Assembly: GCF_031583065.1 (NCBI RefSeq)
Contig: NZ_CP134053.1
Location: 310,001 to 374,000, forward strand
Length of the DNA stretch: 64,000 nt
DNA from: Streptomyces sp. CGMCC 4.7035
GTDB lineage: Bacteria > Actinomycetota > Actinomycetes > Streptomycetales > Streptomycetaceae
Direction of reading: 5' to 3'
In this document: positions 46,621 through 54,699 of the stretch, piece by piece
How positions within the stretch are numbered: position 1 is the first letter of the stretch
Layout of the letters: the number at the start of each line of letters is the position of its first letter
Translations under genes and position numbers: made by a program
The notes under the pieces: model-generated
Database searches by the model: none
What the model saw: only the letters and a program-made list of their open reading frames with translations
Told to the model about the DNA's origin: nothing

Positions 46621-47433
46621 GGTGCGACCGCCGATCCGCTCGCGACCCTGGGCACGCTGCCCGGAGTGGCCGAGTCCGTGGAGTCCGTGCGCAAGGCCGT
46701 GGACCGGGTCTACGGGCACCGGATCATGCGGCGCCGCAGCAACGAGATCACCTCCGAGGCGGCGCTGCGCGGCGCGCGGGGTTCGGCTGCGCTGTCCGGC
46801 GCCGACTGGGCCCTCGAGGAGGTGCGCCGGCGAACCGACTTCAGCGGTGACGACGGGGCCCGAACAGTGGGCGCGGCCCTCAGGCTGACCGCCGAGGCGG
46901 GGCAGCTCTTGTCCATCTGGCGGCAGTCGCCCCTGCGGGTGCTGGCGCGGCTGCACCTGGTGGCGGCCGCGGACTCCGACCCACGCGTGGGGCGTCCGCG
47001 GCAGGACGGCGAGCTGGTCGAGGAGCCCCTTGTGGAGCTGCCGCTGCCGGACGCGGCCGAGGTCTCCGGCCGCCTCGAGGGGCTCTCCCGGCTGATCATC
47101 GCGGGCGGCTCGGCGCCCGCTCTCGTGACCGCCGCCGTCGTACACGGCGAACTGCTCGCCCTACGCCCCTTCGCCTCCCACAACGGCCTCGTCGCGCGCG
47201 CGGCCCAGCGCATCGTCCTGGTGGGGAGCGGTCTCGACCCCAAGGCGATCTGCCCGGCGGAGATGGGTCACGCGGAACTGGGCCGTGCGGCCTATGTGGC
47301 GGCCCTCGACGGCTACGTGTCGGGCACTCCGGAGGGCATGGCGGCATGGATCGCCCACTGTGCGAAGGCAGTCGAGCTGGGAGTCCGCGAGTCGACCGCG
47401 GTCTGCGAGGCGCTGCAGCGCGGGGCGGCGTAG
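46609..47433 (+). CDS. Fic-like protein with degenerate motif
   Basis: 274 residues from the ATG at 46609; a GTG at 46591 is possible. The helical protein has a Fic-type segment HGELLALRPFASHNGLVARA where the canonical HPFxxGNGRxxR would be. The His and the G/R bases are lost (RPF, HNGLVAR), so AMP transfer is not expected. It may bind nucleotides without catalysis. No antitoxin-like gene is adjacent. A terminator follows (47530-47550). Confidence 0.75.
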   Translation: MSTTGATADPLATLGTLPGVAESVESVRKAVDRVYGHRIMRRRSNEITSEAALRGARGSAALSGADWALEEVRRRTDFSGDDGARTVGAALRLTAEAGQLLSIWRQSPLRVLARLHLVAAADSDPRVGRPRQDGELVEEPLVELPLPDAAEVSGRLEGLSRLIIAGGSAPALVTAAVVHGELLALRPFASHNGLVARAAQRIVLVGSGLDPKAICPAEMGHAELGRAAYVAALDGYVSGTPEGMAAWIAHCAKAVELGVRESTAVCEALQRGAA

Positions 47434-47529
47434 AGCCGGGTGGCTTCCGTGTGAAACCGGGTGGTTCCCGTGTGAGACCTGTGAAACCGGGTGGTTCCCG
47501 TGTGAGACCGGGTGGCTCCCGCATGAGGT

Positions 47530-47550
47530 AGGCCTCCCTCGGGGAGGCCT
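47530..47550 (+). terminator. Terminator after the Fic-like gene
   Basis: aggcctccc / gggaggcct with a 3-base loop, then ttta. A compact rho-independent hairpin. Confidence 0.85.
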
Positions 47551-47560
47551 TTACAGCGTT

Positions 47561-47588
47561 GCGGCGGTACGAGGTCTCGTACCGCCGC
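47561..47588. repeat. Second perfect stem-loop (13-bp arms)
   Basis: gcggcggtacgag / ctcgtaccgccgc with a two-base centre. It follows the terminator by 10 bases and could be a second terminator or an operator. Confidence 0.7.
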
Positions 47589-47896
47589 TGGCACGCTCAC
47601 CGGGTTACCAAGCGTCCTCGATATGTCGCCCATCAGGTCGGGAACTTCTGCCCGTCACCTGGTGCGGCTGGCCCGTAATCGACGGGTCGACGTCGCGTGG
47701 GTGCCCAGTGTTCATGCTCGGTCCGTGGGGCCAATTGCGTTATTAAAGGTGATCCTTTCGGATGATTCCTTTGGTCTCGCGGGCCGCTAAATCCTTTGTA
47801 CTCCCAGGGCAGGGGTAAGCGGAAGCCCCGGATGCCGTTCTTTAACTTTTGGGTTCAAAAAGGTGCGAATCGGGTGCGGTGTGCCCCGTCCGGTGG

Positions 47897-48721
47897 TCAC
47901 ACGGCCGGCGTCCGTCGCCGGCTCGCGTACCAGACGAGTCCCGCCGTGGCCGCCGCCGCCCCTATGGCGGCCGCCGCGACGAGCGCCGGCCGCGGCGGCA
48001 CGGACAGCCGCTGCTTCAACCGGACCGGGCGGTGGAAGTCCAGAATCCGCCATCCGCGCGCCAGAGCCTCGCGACGCAGCGCCCGGTCCGGATTCACGGC
48101 GTGCGGGTGGCCGACGGACTCCAGCATCGGCAGGTCGGTCGCCGAGTCGCTGTAGGCGTAGCAGCGTGAGAGGTCGTACCCCTCCGACTCGGCGAGCTCC
48201 CTGATCGCCTCGGCCTTCGTCGGCCCGTAGGCGTAGTACTCCACCTCGCCCGTGAAGCGGCCGTCGTCGCCCACGACCATGCGGGTGGCCACCACCCGGT
48301 CCGCTCCGAGGAGTTGGCCGATCGGCTCGACCACCTCGGCGCCCGACGTGGACACGATCACCACGTCGCGCCCTGCGGAGTGGTGCTCCTCGATGAGGGA
48401 GGCAGCCTCGTCGTAGATGATCGGGTCGATCAGGTCGTGGAGCGTCTCGGCGACGATCTCCTTGACCTGCTGGACGTTCCAGCCGCGACACAGCGAGGAC
48501 AGATACTCGCGCATCCGCTCCATCTGGTCGTGGTCCATACCGCCCAGGAGGAAGACGAACTGGGCGTACGCGGTGCGCAGGACGGCCCTGCGATTGATCA
48601 GCCCGCCTTGGTAGAAGGACTTGCTGAAGGTGAGCGTGCTCGACTTCGCAATGACCGTCTTGTCCAGATCAAAGAACGCCGCTGTGCGGGGCAAGGAGTG
48701 GTTTTCCACGGGCCAGAGCAT
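47897..48721 (-). CDS. HAD-IB family phosphatase with C-terminal membrane anchor
   Basis: 274 residues. Motif I: AAFFDLDKTVIAKSS (Asp18, Asp20); motif II: VVIVSTSGAEVVEP; motif IV: CYAYSDSATDLPMLESVG. This is the HAD-IB (phosphoserine phosphatase-like) group. The C-terminus has a membrane helix (ALVAAAAIGAAAATAGLVWY) followed by a positive tail. The role is not defined; in Streptomyces it lies beside the ssd-tad cluster. Divergent from ssd. Confidence 0.93.
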   Translation of the reverse strand: MLWPVENHSLPRTAAFFDLDKTVIAKSSTLTFSKSFYQGGLINRRAVLRTAYAQFVFLLGGMDHDQMERMREYLSSLCRGWNVQQVKEIVAETLHDLIDPIIYDEAASLIEEHHSAGRDVVIVSTSGAEVVEPIGQLLGADRVVATRMVVGDDGRFTGEVEYYAYGPTKAEAIRELAESEGYDLSRCYAYSDSATDLPMLESVGHPHAVNPDRALRREALARGWRILDFHRPVRLKQRLSVPPRPALVAAAAIGAAAATAGLVWYASRRRTPAV

Positions 48722-48749
48722 ATGCGCCCACCATTCGGCGTAAGGTGGG

Positions 48750-48895
48750 GCGTGTGGGTTTGCCTGAGAGGGCTCTCGGGTACACCATGGAAGTCACGGA
48801 TCGTTCGCGACCGTGCTAACCCGGTCCGACTCCTCCCCCCCCGAGTCGGCCGTGGGGACGACCCCCGCTCTCCCCCCCGGCGGGGGTCGTCGCAT
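48750..48895 (+). ncRNA. Candidate structured non-coding RNA (three stem-loops)
   Basis: Between the divergent HAD and ssd genes lie three successive hairpins: one at about 48764-48781 (cctgagaggg / ctctcggg, two-sided), ccgactc / gagtcgg (48826-48849, C-rich loop) and acgacccccgc / gcgggggtcgt (48858-48890). The last could be the terminator. A possible -10 (taaggt) sits near 48742 upstream. No ORF covers it. Strand is assumed plus. It might instead be the ssd leader. Confidence 0.4.
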
Positions 48896-49293
48896 GTCCG
48901 GGTGGGTTTTGCTCTCTCTGGGACGGTCTCCGTGCCCTGTGGCGGCGCTTGCGGGCGCCGCTTCTGCATGTCCACGCTTCGTCACGGTGAGTAGCCGTCG
49001 CGCTGCTCTGCGGCAGTAGTTGAGGCTGCACCGGTATGGGTGAAGGCGATATTCACAATCGCCGAGTTGTCCACAGTTATCGATCAAGATCCACACGATT
49101 TCCTGGATCGCTGCACCGTGATTCCAGCACGCCCGACCAGTGGCGAGTTCATGCCGGTTCGGTTTGTCGGGCGCGCATGTCCGGTTCGTATCGGCCGCTC
49201 ATATGCAGGCCGGTCGCCGGTCCTTCACACGAGCGGGAAGCGCGGGGCCGCAGTGGGCCCTGCGGGCCCGGGCGGGAAAAGCAGCGAAGGGGG

Positions 49294-50394
49294 ATGGAGA
49301 TCGTGGCGGGAGCCATCACACAAGACGGGTCGGCCGTCGCCGACGGGCGGCGGAACGGACCGCTGATCGTCACCGAGGACGCCGAACTGCTCGACGACCT
49401 GCTGCGCCTGTGCGCGGCCGCGGGCGCCAGACCGGAGGTCCACCCGGGGGTGCCCAGGCACCGGGGTAGCTGGGAGGCGGCGCCACTCGTCCTCGTCGGC
49501 GACGACGCCGCGCGCCGTGTGCGCGGGGCCGCGCGCAGACGCGGAGTGGTGCTGGTCGGTCGGGATCAGGACGATTCCGGCGTCTGGCGGCGGGCCGTGG
49601 AGATCGGCGCCGACCATGTCCTGCTGCTGCCGGACGGCGAGCAGTGGCTGGTCGACCGCATCGCCGACGTGGCCGAGGGGGTCGGCCGACCCGCGCTCAC
49701 CGTGGGCGTGATCGGCGGCCGCGGCGGGTCGGGCGCGTCCACGCTCGCCTGCGCCCTCGCCGTCACCTCCGCGCGTGAGGGCAGGCGCACTCTGCTCGTG
49801 GACGCCGATCCGCTGGGCGGCGGACTCGATGTACTCCTCGGCGGAGAGAAGGCCGACGGACTGCGCTGGCCCGCGTTCGCCGCTTCCCGCGGCAGAGTCG
49901 GCGGCGGCGCCCTGGAGGAGTCCCTGCCCCGGCTGCATGCGCTGCGGGTACTCAGCTGGGACCGCGGCGACACGGTGGCCGTTCCGCCTCAGGCGGTCCG
50001 CGCGGTCCTCGCCGCGGGCCGCCGACGTGGCGGCGCGGTCGTCGTCGACCTCCCGCGCCGCGTCGACGAAGGCGTCGCCGAAGTCCTTGCCCAAGTGGAC
50101 GTCGGGGTGCTGGTGGTCCCTGCCGAGCTGCGTGCCGTCGCGGCCGCACGGCGGGTGGCGTCGGTCGCAGGCATGGTCCTGGGCGACCTGCGGGTCGCGG
50201 TACGAGGGCCGTATGCGCCCGGTCTCGACGACCGCGAGGTGGCGCGGCTGCTGGGCCTTCCGCTGGTCGGCGAAGTGCCGTCCGAGACACCGCCGCCGGA
50301 CGGCTCCGTGCCGCCCGGGGGAGCGGCGCGGGGGCCGCTCGCCCGGTTCTGCTCGGTCTTCTGGGAGCGGGCGCTGGCCGAGGCGGGTGACTGA
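49294..50394 (+). CDS. ssd: Ssd/CpaE-like septum-site/pilus ATPase-like protein
   Basis: 366 residues from the ATG at 49294 after GAAGGGGG. A receiver-like N-terminus (PLIVTEDAELLDDLLRLCAA) is followed by a MinD/ParA-type domain: TVGVIGGRGGSGASTLACAL (deviant Walker A in which the usual Lys is replaced), VDADPLGGGLDVLLGG. Ssd is known as a septum-site regulator in actinobacteria and as part of the Tad (Flp pilus) gene set. First gene of the tad operon. Confidence 0.93.
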   Translation: MEIVAGAITQDGSAVADGRRNGPLIVTEDAELLDDLLRLCAAAGARPEVHPGVPRHRGSWEAAPLVLVGDDAARRVRGAARRRGVVLVGRDQDDSGVWRRAVEIGADHVLLLPDGEQWLVDRIADVAEGVGRPALTVGVIGGRGGSGASTLACALAVTSAREGRRTLLVDADPLGGGLDVLLGGEKADGLRWPAFAASRGRVGGGALEESLPRLHALRVLSWDRGDTVAVPPQAVRAVLAAGRRRGGAVVVDLPRRVDEGVAEVLAQVDVGVLVVPAELRAVAAARRVASVAGMVLGDLRVAVRGPYAPGLDDREVARLLGLPLVGEVPSETPPPDGSVPPGGAARGPLARFCSVFWERALAEAGD

Positions 50395-50397
50395 CCT

Positions 50398-51669
50398 ATG
50401 AGCACAGGCTGGGACACGGCGGCGGATACGGACGGCGGCGGGGAACCCGGTGCGCGGGCAGTCGGGGCTCTTGGGCACGCCGCCGGACTCGCCGAACGGA
50501 CGCGGCTGCTCGACGGCGTGCGGCAGTGGCTGGCGGAGAGCGGGGCCGAGCCGACCCCCGCGCGCGTGGCGCAGGCCCTGCGGGAGCAGGGACGGGTGCT
50601 CGGGGATGCGGAAGTGCTGGGCGCGGCTCGGCAGCTGCGCTCCGAACTGGTCGGCAGCGGCCCCCTGGAACCGTTGCTCGCCGATCCGTCCGTGACCGAC
50701 GTGCTGGTGTCGGCGCCCGACCGGGTGTGGGTGGACCGCGGCGGCGGGCTGGAACTGACGGCGGTGGCCTTTCCGGACGCGGCGGCCGTACGACGTCTCG
50801 CGCAGCGGTTGGCCGCCGTGGCCGGGCGGCGGCTCGACGACGCCAGACCGTGGGTCGACGCGCGCCTGCCGGACGGTACCCGGCTGCACGCGGTGCTGCC
50901 GCCGGTCGCGGTCGGCTCCACGTGCCTGTCCCTGCGGGTCGTACGGCCGCGAGCGTTCACCCTCGACGAGCTGGTGGCGGCGGGGACGGTGCCCCCGGGC
51001 GGGGACCGGGTGCTGCGGGCGCTGATCGCCTCCCGGCTTTCCTACGTGATCAGCGGCGGGACCGGCTCGGGCAAGACCACCCTCCTGAGCGCGCTGCTGG
51101 GCGTGGTGGGGCCGACGGAGCGGATCGTGCTGGCCGAGGACTCGGCTGAACTGCGGCCCGACCATCCCCATGTGGTGCGGCTGGAGGGACGGCCCGCGAA
51201 CCAGGAGGGCGTGGGGCTCGTCGAGCTTCAGGACCTGGTGCGGCAGGCGCTGCGGATGAGACCCGACCGGCTCGTGGTCGGCGAGGTGCGCGGCCCCGAG
51301 GTGGTGTCCCTGCTGGCCGCGCTGAACACGGGCCACGAGGGCGGCTGCGGCACCCTCCACGCGAATGCGGCAGCACAGGTGCCGGCGCGCCTGGAGGCGC
51401 TGGGCACCGCGGCGGGCCTGGACCGGGCCGCGCTGCACAGCCAGCTGGCGGCCGCGCTGTCGGTGGTCCTCCACCTCGTGCGCGATCGGACCGGGCGACG
51501 CCGGATCGCGGAGGTGCATGTGCTGGAGCGGGACGCGTCGGGGCTGGTGGTGACCGTGCCCGCGCTGCGGTGGGGCGCGGGGGCGTTCAAGCGCGAGCGG
51601 GGCTGGGAGCGGCTGCGGGAGCTGCTTCGGGGCGGGAGTGACGGACGTGATGGGAGTGAGTTTGTGTGA
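50398..51669 (+). CDS. tadA: TadA-like secretion ATPase
   Basis: 423 residues. Walker A is GGTGSGKTT (220-228), followed by IVLAEDSAELRPDHPHVVRL, the LVVGEVRGPEV Walker B region and CGTLHANAAAQVPARLEALG (His box). It is a CpaF/TadA-type hexameric motor. Separated by three bases from ssd; its stop overlaps tadB (TGATG). Confidence 0.96.
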   Translation: MSTGWDTAADTDGGGEPGARAVGALGHAAGLAERTRLLDGVRQWLAESGAEPTPARVAQALREQGRVLGDAEVLGAARQLRSELVGSGPLEPLLADPSVTDVLVSAPDRVWVDRGGGLELTAVAFPDAAAVRRLAQRLAAVAGRRLDDARPWVDARLPDGTRLHAVLPPVAVGSTCLSLRVVRPRAFTLDELVAAGTVPPGGDRVLRALIASRLSYVISGGTGSGKTTLLSALLGVVGPTERIVLAEDSAELRPDHPHVVRLEGRPANQEGVGLVELQDLVRQALRMRPDRLVVGEVRGPEVVSLLAALNTGHEGGCGTLHANAAAQVPARLEALGTAAGLDRAALHSQLAAALSVVLHLVRDRTGRRRIAEVHVLERDASGLVVTVPALRWGAGAFKRERGWERLRELLRGGSDGRDGSEFV

Positions 51670-52526
51670 TGGGAATCGGGACGATGTCGGTGGGTGCCGG
51701 ACTGGCGTGTGCCGGCGCGGCGGCCTGGATGCTGAGAGGCCCGAGCATGACGGCACGGCGGGCCCGGTTGCTGTTCGCGGGCGGGGGCGCGGCGGCGGGG
51801 GGCGGCCCACCGCCCTGGGAACGGGCCCTCGTTCGGCTGCGGAGGTTGCCGGCCGAGTGGTGGTCGGTCGCCGTCGGTGCGGCGATCGCGGTGCTCGGCG
51901 CATCCGTTCTGCCCCTGCTGGCCGGGGTCGTCGGCGTGCCGGTACTGCGCCGGGTGCGGCTGGCGCGGGAGGCCCGGCGGGAGCGGGACCGGCGTGATGA
52001 GGCGGTGATCGCGCTGTGCGGGGCGCTCGCCGGGGAGGTACGCGCGGGACGTCAGCCGGGCGAGGCATTGCTCCGCGCGGCACGCGACTCGGACGGCCTC
52101 GGCGGGGCGCAGGCGACGGTGCTGGCGGCGGCGCGGTTCGGCGGGGACGTACCGGGTGCGCTCGCGGATGCGGCACGGCAGCCGGGTGCCGCCGGGTTGT
52201 CGGGGCTCGCCGCATGCTGGCGGGTGGCCGTGGACCGGGGCGCGGGCCTGGCAGCCGGGCTCGACCGGCTGGAGGCGGCCCTGCGCGCCGAGCGCGACCA
52301 ACGGGAGGATCTGCGGGCCCAGTTGGCGGGCGCCCGTTCAACGGCGGTCCTGCTCGCGGGTTTGCCGGTTCTCGGCCTGCTGCTGGGCACCGGCCTCGGC
52401 GCCCACCCGCTGCACGTGCTGCTGCACACCGGCCCGGGACTGGCCTGCCTCGCCGTCGGCGGTGTGCTGGAGGGCGCGGGGCTGTGGTGGGCGCTGCGGA
52501 TCGTTCGGGGAGCGGAGGCGGCATGA
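51669..52526 (+). CDS. tadB: TadB-like inner membrane platform protein
   Basis: 285 residues from ATG 51669 (the GTG two bases earlier adds a Met). T2SS-F domain with ALCGALAGEVRAGRQPGEAL and membrane helices at about 65-95, and two near the C-terminus. TadB and TadC together form the inner membrane platform. The stop overlaps tadC (ATGA). Confidence 0.94.
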   Translation: MGIGTMSVGAGLACAGAAAWMLRGPSMTARRARLLFAGGGAAAGGGPPPWERALVRLRRLPAEWWSVAVGAAIAVLGASVLPLLAGVVGVPVLRRVRLAREARRERDRRDEAVIALCGALAGEVRAGRQPGEALLRAARDSDGLGGAQATVLAAARFGGDVPGALADAARQPGAAGLSGLAACWRVAVDRGAGLAAGLDRLEAALRAERDQREDLRAQLAGARSTAVLLAGLPVLGLLLGTGLGAHPLHVLLHTGPGLACLAVGGVLEGAGLWWALRIVRGAEAA

Positions 52527-53443
52527 GCGCGGAGGTTGTCCACAGGCTGGGGGTGCTGTGTGGAGCGCTGGCGCTGTGGTGGCCGGCGTGGGCGTTCGTC
52601 GCCGCGCGGCGCGAACGCAGGGCGCGGCGCCGGCTGGAAGTGGTGCTGGTGCGGGAGGTGGTGCCTGAGGGGAGGAAGTTCGGGGGGCCGGGGGTTTCGT
52701 CCGGTGGGTGGGGCTCGGGGGTGTCAGGGGCTCTGTCCGGCGAGCGGGGTGTCGGGGCCCGGGAGGTGGTGCCCTGGCGGTTGGGCTCAGGGGTGCGGGG
52801 TGCCGTGCGCCGGCGAGCGGAGGTGCGGGACACCCTTCGGCGGTGGTTGCCGGTCGTGGGGGCGTTGTGCGCCGGGTGGGTGTTGATCGGGGGGATCGGC
52901 GGGCTGGCCGTCGGGCTGATCACCGGGGTCGGCGTGTCACGTTGGCGGGCCCGGCAGGAGCGCGACCGCCTGGCGGAGGAGTACGACCCCGCCGTGGCGA
53001 CCCGTCAGCTCCCGCTGGCTGCCGACCTGCTGGCGGCGTGCATCGCTGCGGGTGCGAGCCCCGTGTCGGCGGCCCAGGCGGTGGGAGAGGCGTTGGAGGG
53101 ACCGGTCGGGGAGCGGTTGGCGCGGGGTGCGGCCGAGGTACGGCTCGGGGGCGAGCCGGCCGACGCATGGCAGCGGCTCGCCGTCCTCCCCGGTGCCGGA
53201 GCGCTGGCGCGGCTCCTGGAACGAGCGGGCGATTCCGGCATACCGGCGGCCGCGCCCGTCGGGCGCCTGGCGACGGAGGCCCGCGCCGAGTGGGGGCGAG
53301 CGGCGACGGCACGGGCACGCCGTGCGGGCGTCATGGTCACCGCGCCGGTGGGGCTGTGTTTCCTGCCCGCCTTCATCGCGGTCGGGGTGCTGCCCGTGGT
53401 GATCGGACTCGCGGGAGGGCTGCTGAGAGGAGGTGGCGGATGA
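52523..53443 (+). CDS. tadC: TadC-like inner membrane platform protein
   Basis: 306 residues from ATG 52523. T2SS-F domain in PLAADLLAACIAAGASPVSA; four hydrophobic segments. The Gly/Ser/Arg-rich insert at about residues 50-85 is not conserved, as it is low-complexity. Confidence 0.93.
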   Translation: MSAEVVHRLGVLCGALALWWPAWAFVAARRERRARRRLEVVLVREVVPEGRKFGGPGVSSGGWGSGVSGALSGERGVGAREVVPWRLGSGVRGAVRRRAEVRDTLRRWLPVVGALCAGWVLIGGIGGLAVGLITGVGVSRWRARQERDRLAEEYDPAVATRQLPLAADLLAACIAAGASPVSAAQAVGEALEGPVGERLARGAAEVRLGGEPADAWQRLAVLPGAGALARLLERAGDSGIPAAAPVGRLATEARAEWGRAATARARRAGVMVTAPVGLCFLPAFIAVGVLPVVIGLAGGLLRGGGG

Positions 53444-53571
53444 CGGCGCACGGCACACGGTCAACGACGGATCCCACGCGGTGAACAGCAGATCACGCGC
53501 GATGAACGACGGATCAGACGGAATCGAACGGATCGAACAGGTCGACAGGACCAGAACTGATGGGGGTTGAG

Positions 53572-53790
53572 ATGGGCAAAGCAGCACGAGTACGAGCACG
53601 GGTGCGGGCGCTGGTACGCCGGGTACGGGCGGCGGTGCGCGAGGACGCGGGCATGGTCACGTCCGAGTACGCGGTGGGGATCATCGCGGCCGTGGCCTTC
53701 GCGGCGGTCCTCTACAAGGTGCTGACGAGCGGGCAGGTCAGCGCGGAGCTGCAGAGCATCGTGAAGCGGGCGCTCAGTGTCCGGATGTGA
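53572..53790 (+). CDS. Flp-type pilin, DUF4244
   Basis: 72 residues from ATG 53572 (a 4-codon longer start at 53560 is open). Class III prepilin pattern: Arg-rich leader, then G|MVTSEYAVGIIAAVAFAAV with Glu at position 5. One hydrophobic helix and a short tail. It probably is the major pilin processed by a prepilin peptidase elsewhere. Confidence 0.92.
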   Translation: MGKAARVRARVRALVRRVRAAVREDAGMVTSEYAVGIIAAVAFAAVLYKVLTSGQVSAELQSIVKRALSVRM

Positions 53791-54175
53791 CGGGGCGAGG
53801 CGGCGCCAGGACCGGGACCGGGACCAGGACCGAGACCGTGGATTCGTGACGGCGGAGACTGCGGTCGTCCTACCCGCCCTGGTGCTCTTCGCGATGGCTC
53901 TCGTCTGGGCCCTGCTGGCCGCGTCCGCGCAGATCCAGTGTGTGGACGCGGCCCGAGCGGGAGCCCGGGCGGCGGCTCGGCAAGAACCGCCCGACGTGGT
54001 GCGGGATGTGGCCGGGCAGGCGGCGCCGGACGGTGCGCGGGTCACGGTGAGCCGACAGGGCGACCTCGTCCGCGTGGTGGTCATCGCCCATGCGCCAGGT
54101 CCGGACGCGCTGCCTCTCGAACTGCGCCATGAGGCAGTGGCGTTGGCCGAGGACACCGTGGGGGTGAAGCAGTGA
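53777..54175 (+). CDS. TadE-like pseudopilin
   Basis: 132 residues from the GTG at 53777, overlapping the pilin gene by 14 bases. Prepilin-like G|FVTAETAVVLPALVLFAMAL with Glu5. An Arg/Asp repeat (RDRDQDRDRG) precedes it. Likely minor pilin. Confidence 0.9.
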   Translation: MSGCDGARRRQDRDRDQDRDRGFVTAETAVVLPALVLFAMALVWALLAASAQIQCVDAARAGARAAARQEPPDVVRDVAGQAAPDGARVTVSRQGDLVRVVVIAHAPGPDALPLELRHEAVALAEDTVGVKQ

Positions 54176-54699
54176 AGAGAAGTGAACCGGCGGGCGGGGG
54201 CAGACCGATGAAGAGGTGCGGGCTGAAGAAGCCGAAGAAAGGGCCGGGTGGAGCGATGGGGGTCCGGTTTCGCGGCCTGGGCTCCGTGCTCACGGCCCTG
54301 AACGCTCGTGCGGAGAGTGCCCGTTCCGACCGCGGATCGGTGACCGTCTGGGTCGTATGTGTGATCGGCACCCTGTGCGCCGTGTGCGGGGTGCTGCTGG
54401 CCCAGGGGGAGGCCGTGCTGGCCCGTCACCGCGCGGCCGGTGCGGCCGACCTGGCGGCGCTCGCCGCCGCCGACCACTGGATGGAGGGAGGTGAGGCGGC
54501 GTGCGCCACGGCGGGCCGCGTCGCCGGAGCCCAGGGCAGCCGGCTCGTGCGGTGCGCCCTCGTAGGGGATGTCTCGGACGTCACGGCGGCGTCCGCCTCG
54601 GGGCCGTTCACCGCCGAGGTCAGGGCGAGGGCGGGCCCGGCGGAGGCGAGGGCGCAGCGCTCTCCTTCTCCTCCGGTGCCCCACGCAACAGCACCGTGA
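54172..54699 (+). CDS. TadE/TadG-like protein (Rv3654c family)
   Basis: 175 residues from the GTG at 54172 (GTGA overlap). After a basic start, RGSVTVWVVCVIGTLCAVCG and HRAAGAADLAALAAADHWME match the actinobacterial Rv3654c family. The Glu5 is replaced by Trp, so it is not a normal prepilin. Its last 80 bases overlap the convergent helicase gene. Confidence 0.9.
   Translation: MKRSEPAGGGRPMKRCGLKKPKKGPGGAMGVRFRGLGSVLTALNARAESARSDRGSVTVWVVCVIGTLCAVCGVLLAQGEAVLARHRAAGAADLAALAAADHWMEGGEAACATAGRVAGAQGSRLVRCALVGDVSDVTAASASGPFTAEVRARAGPAEARAQRSPSPPVPHATAP

Larger units (their letters stand above)
47434..47896. other. Intergenic region with repeats between fic-like and HAD genes
   Basis: 463 bases. 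It contains repeats of ccgggtgg(t/c)tcccgtgtgaga (about 47450-47525), a terminator (47530-47550), and a second perfect stem-loop (47561-47588). No gene is supported. Confidence 0.65.

Noticed and set aside
49225..52923. 1232-codon open frame on the minus strand over ssd-tadC
   Set aside because: Antisense to four recognisable overlapping genes; Pro/Arg/Thr-rich with no motifs.
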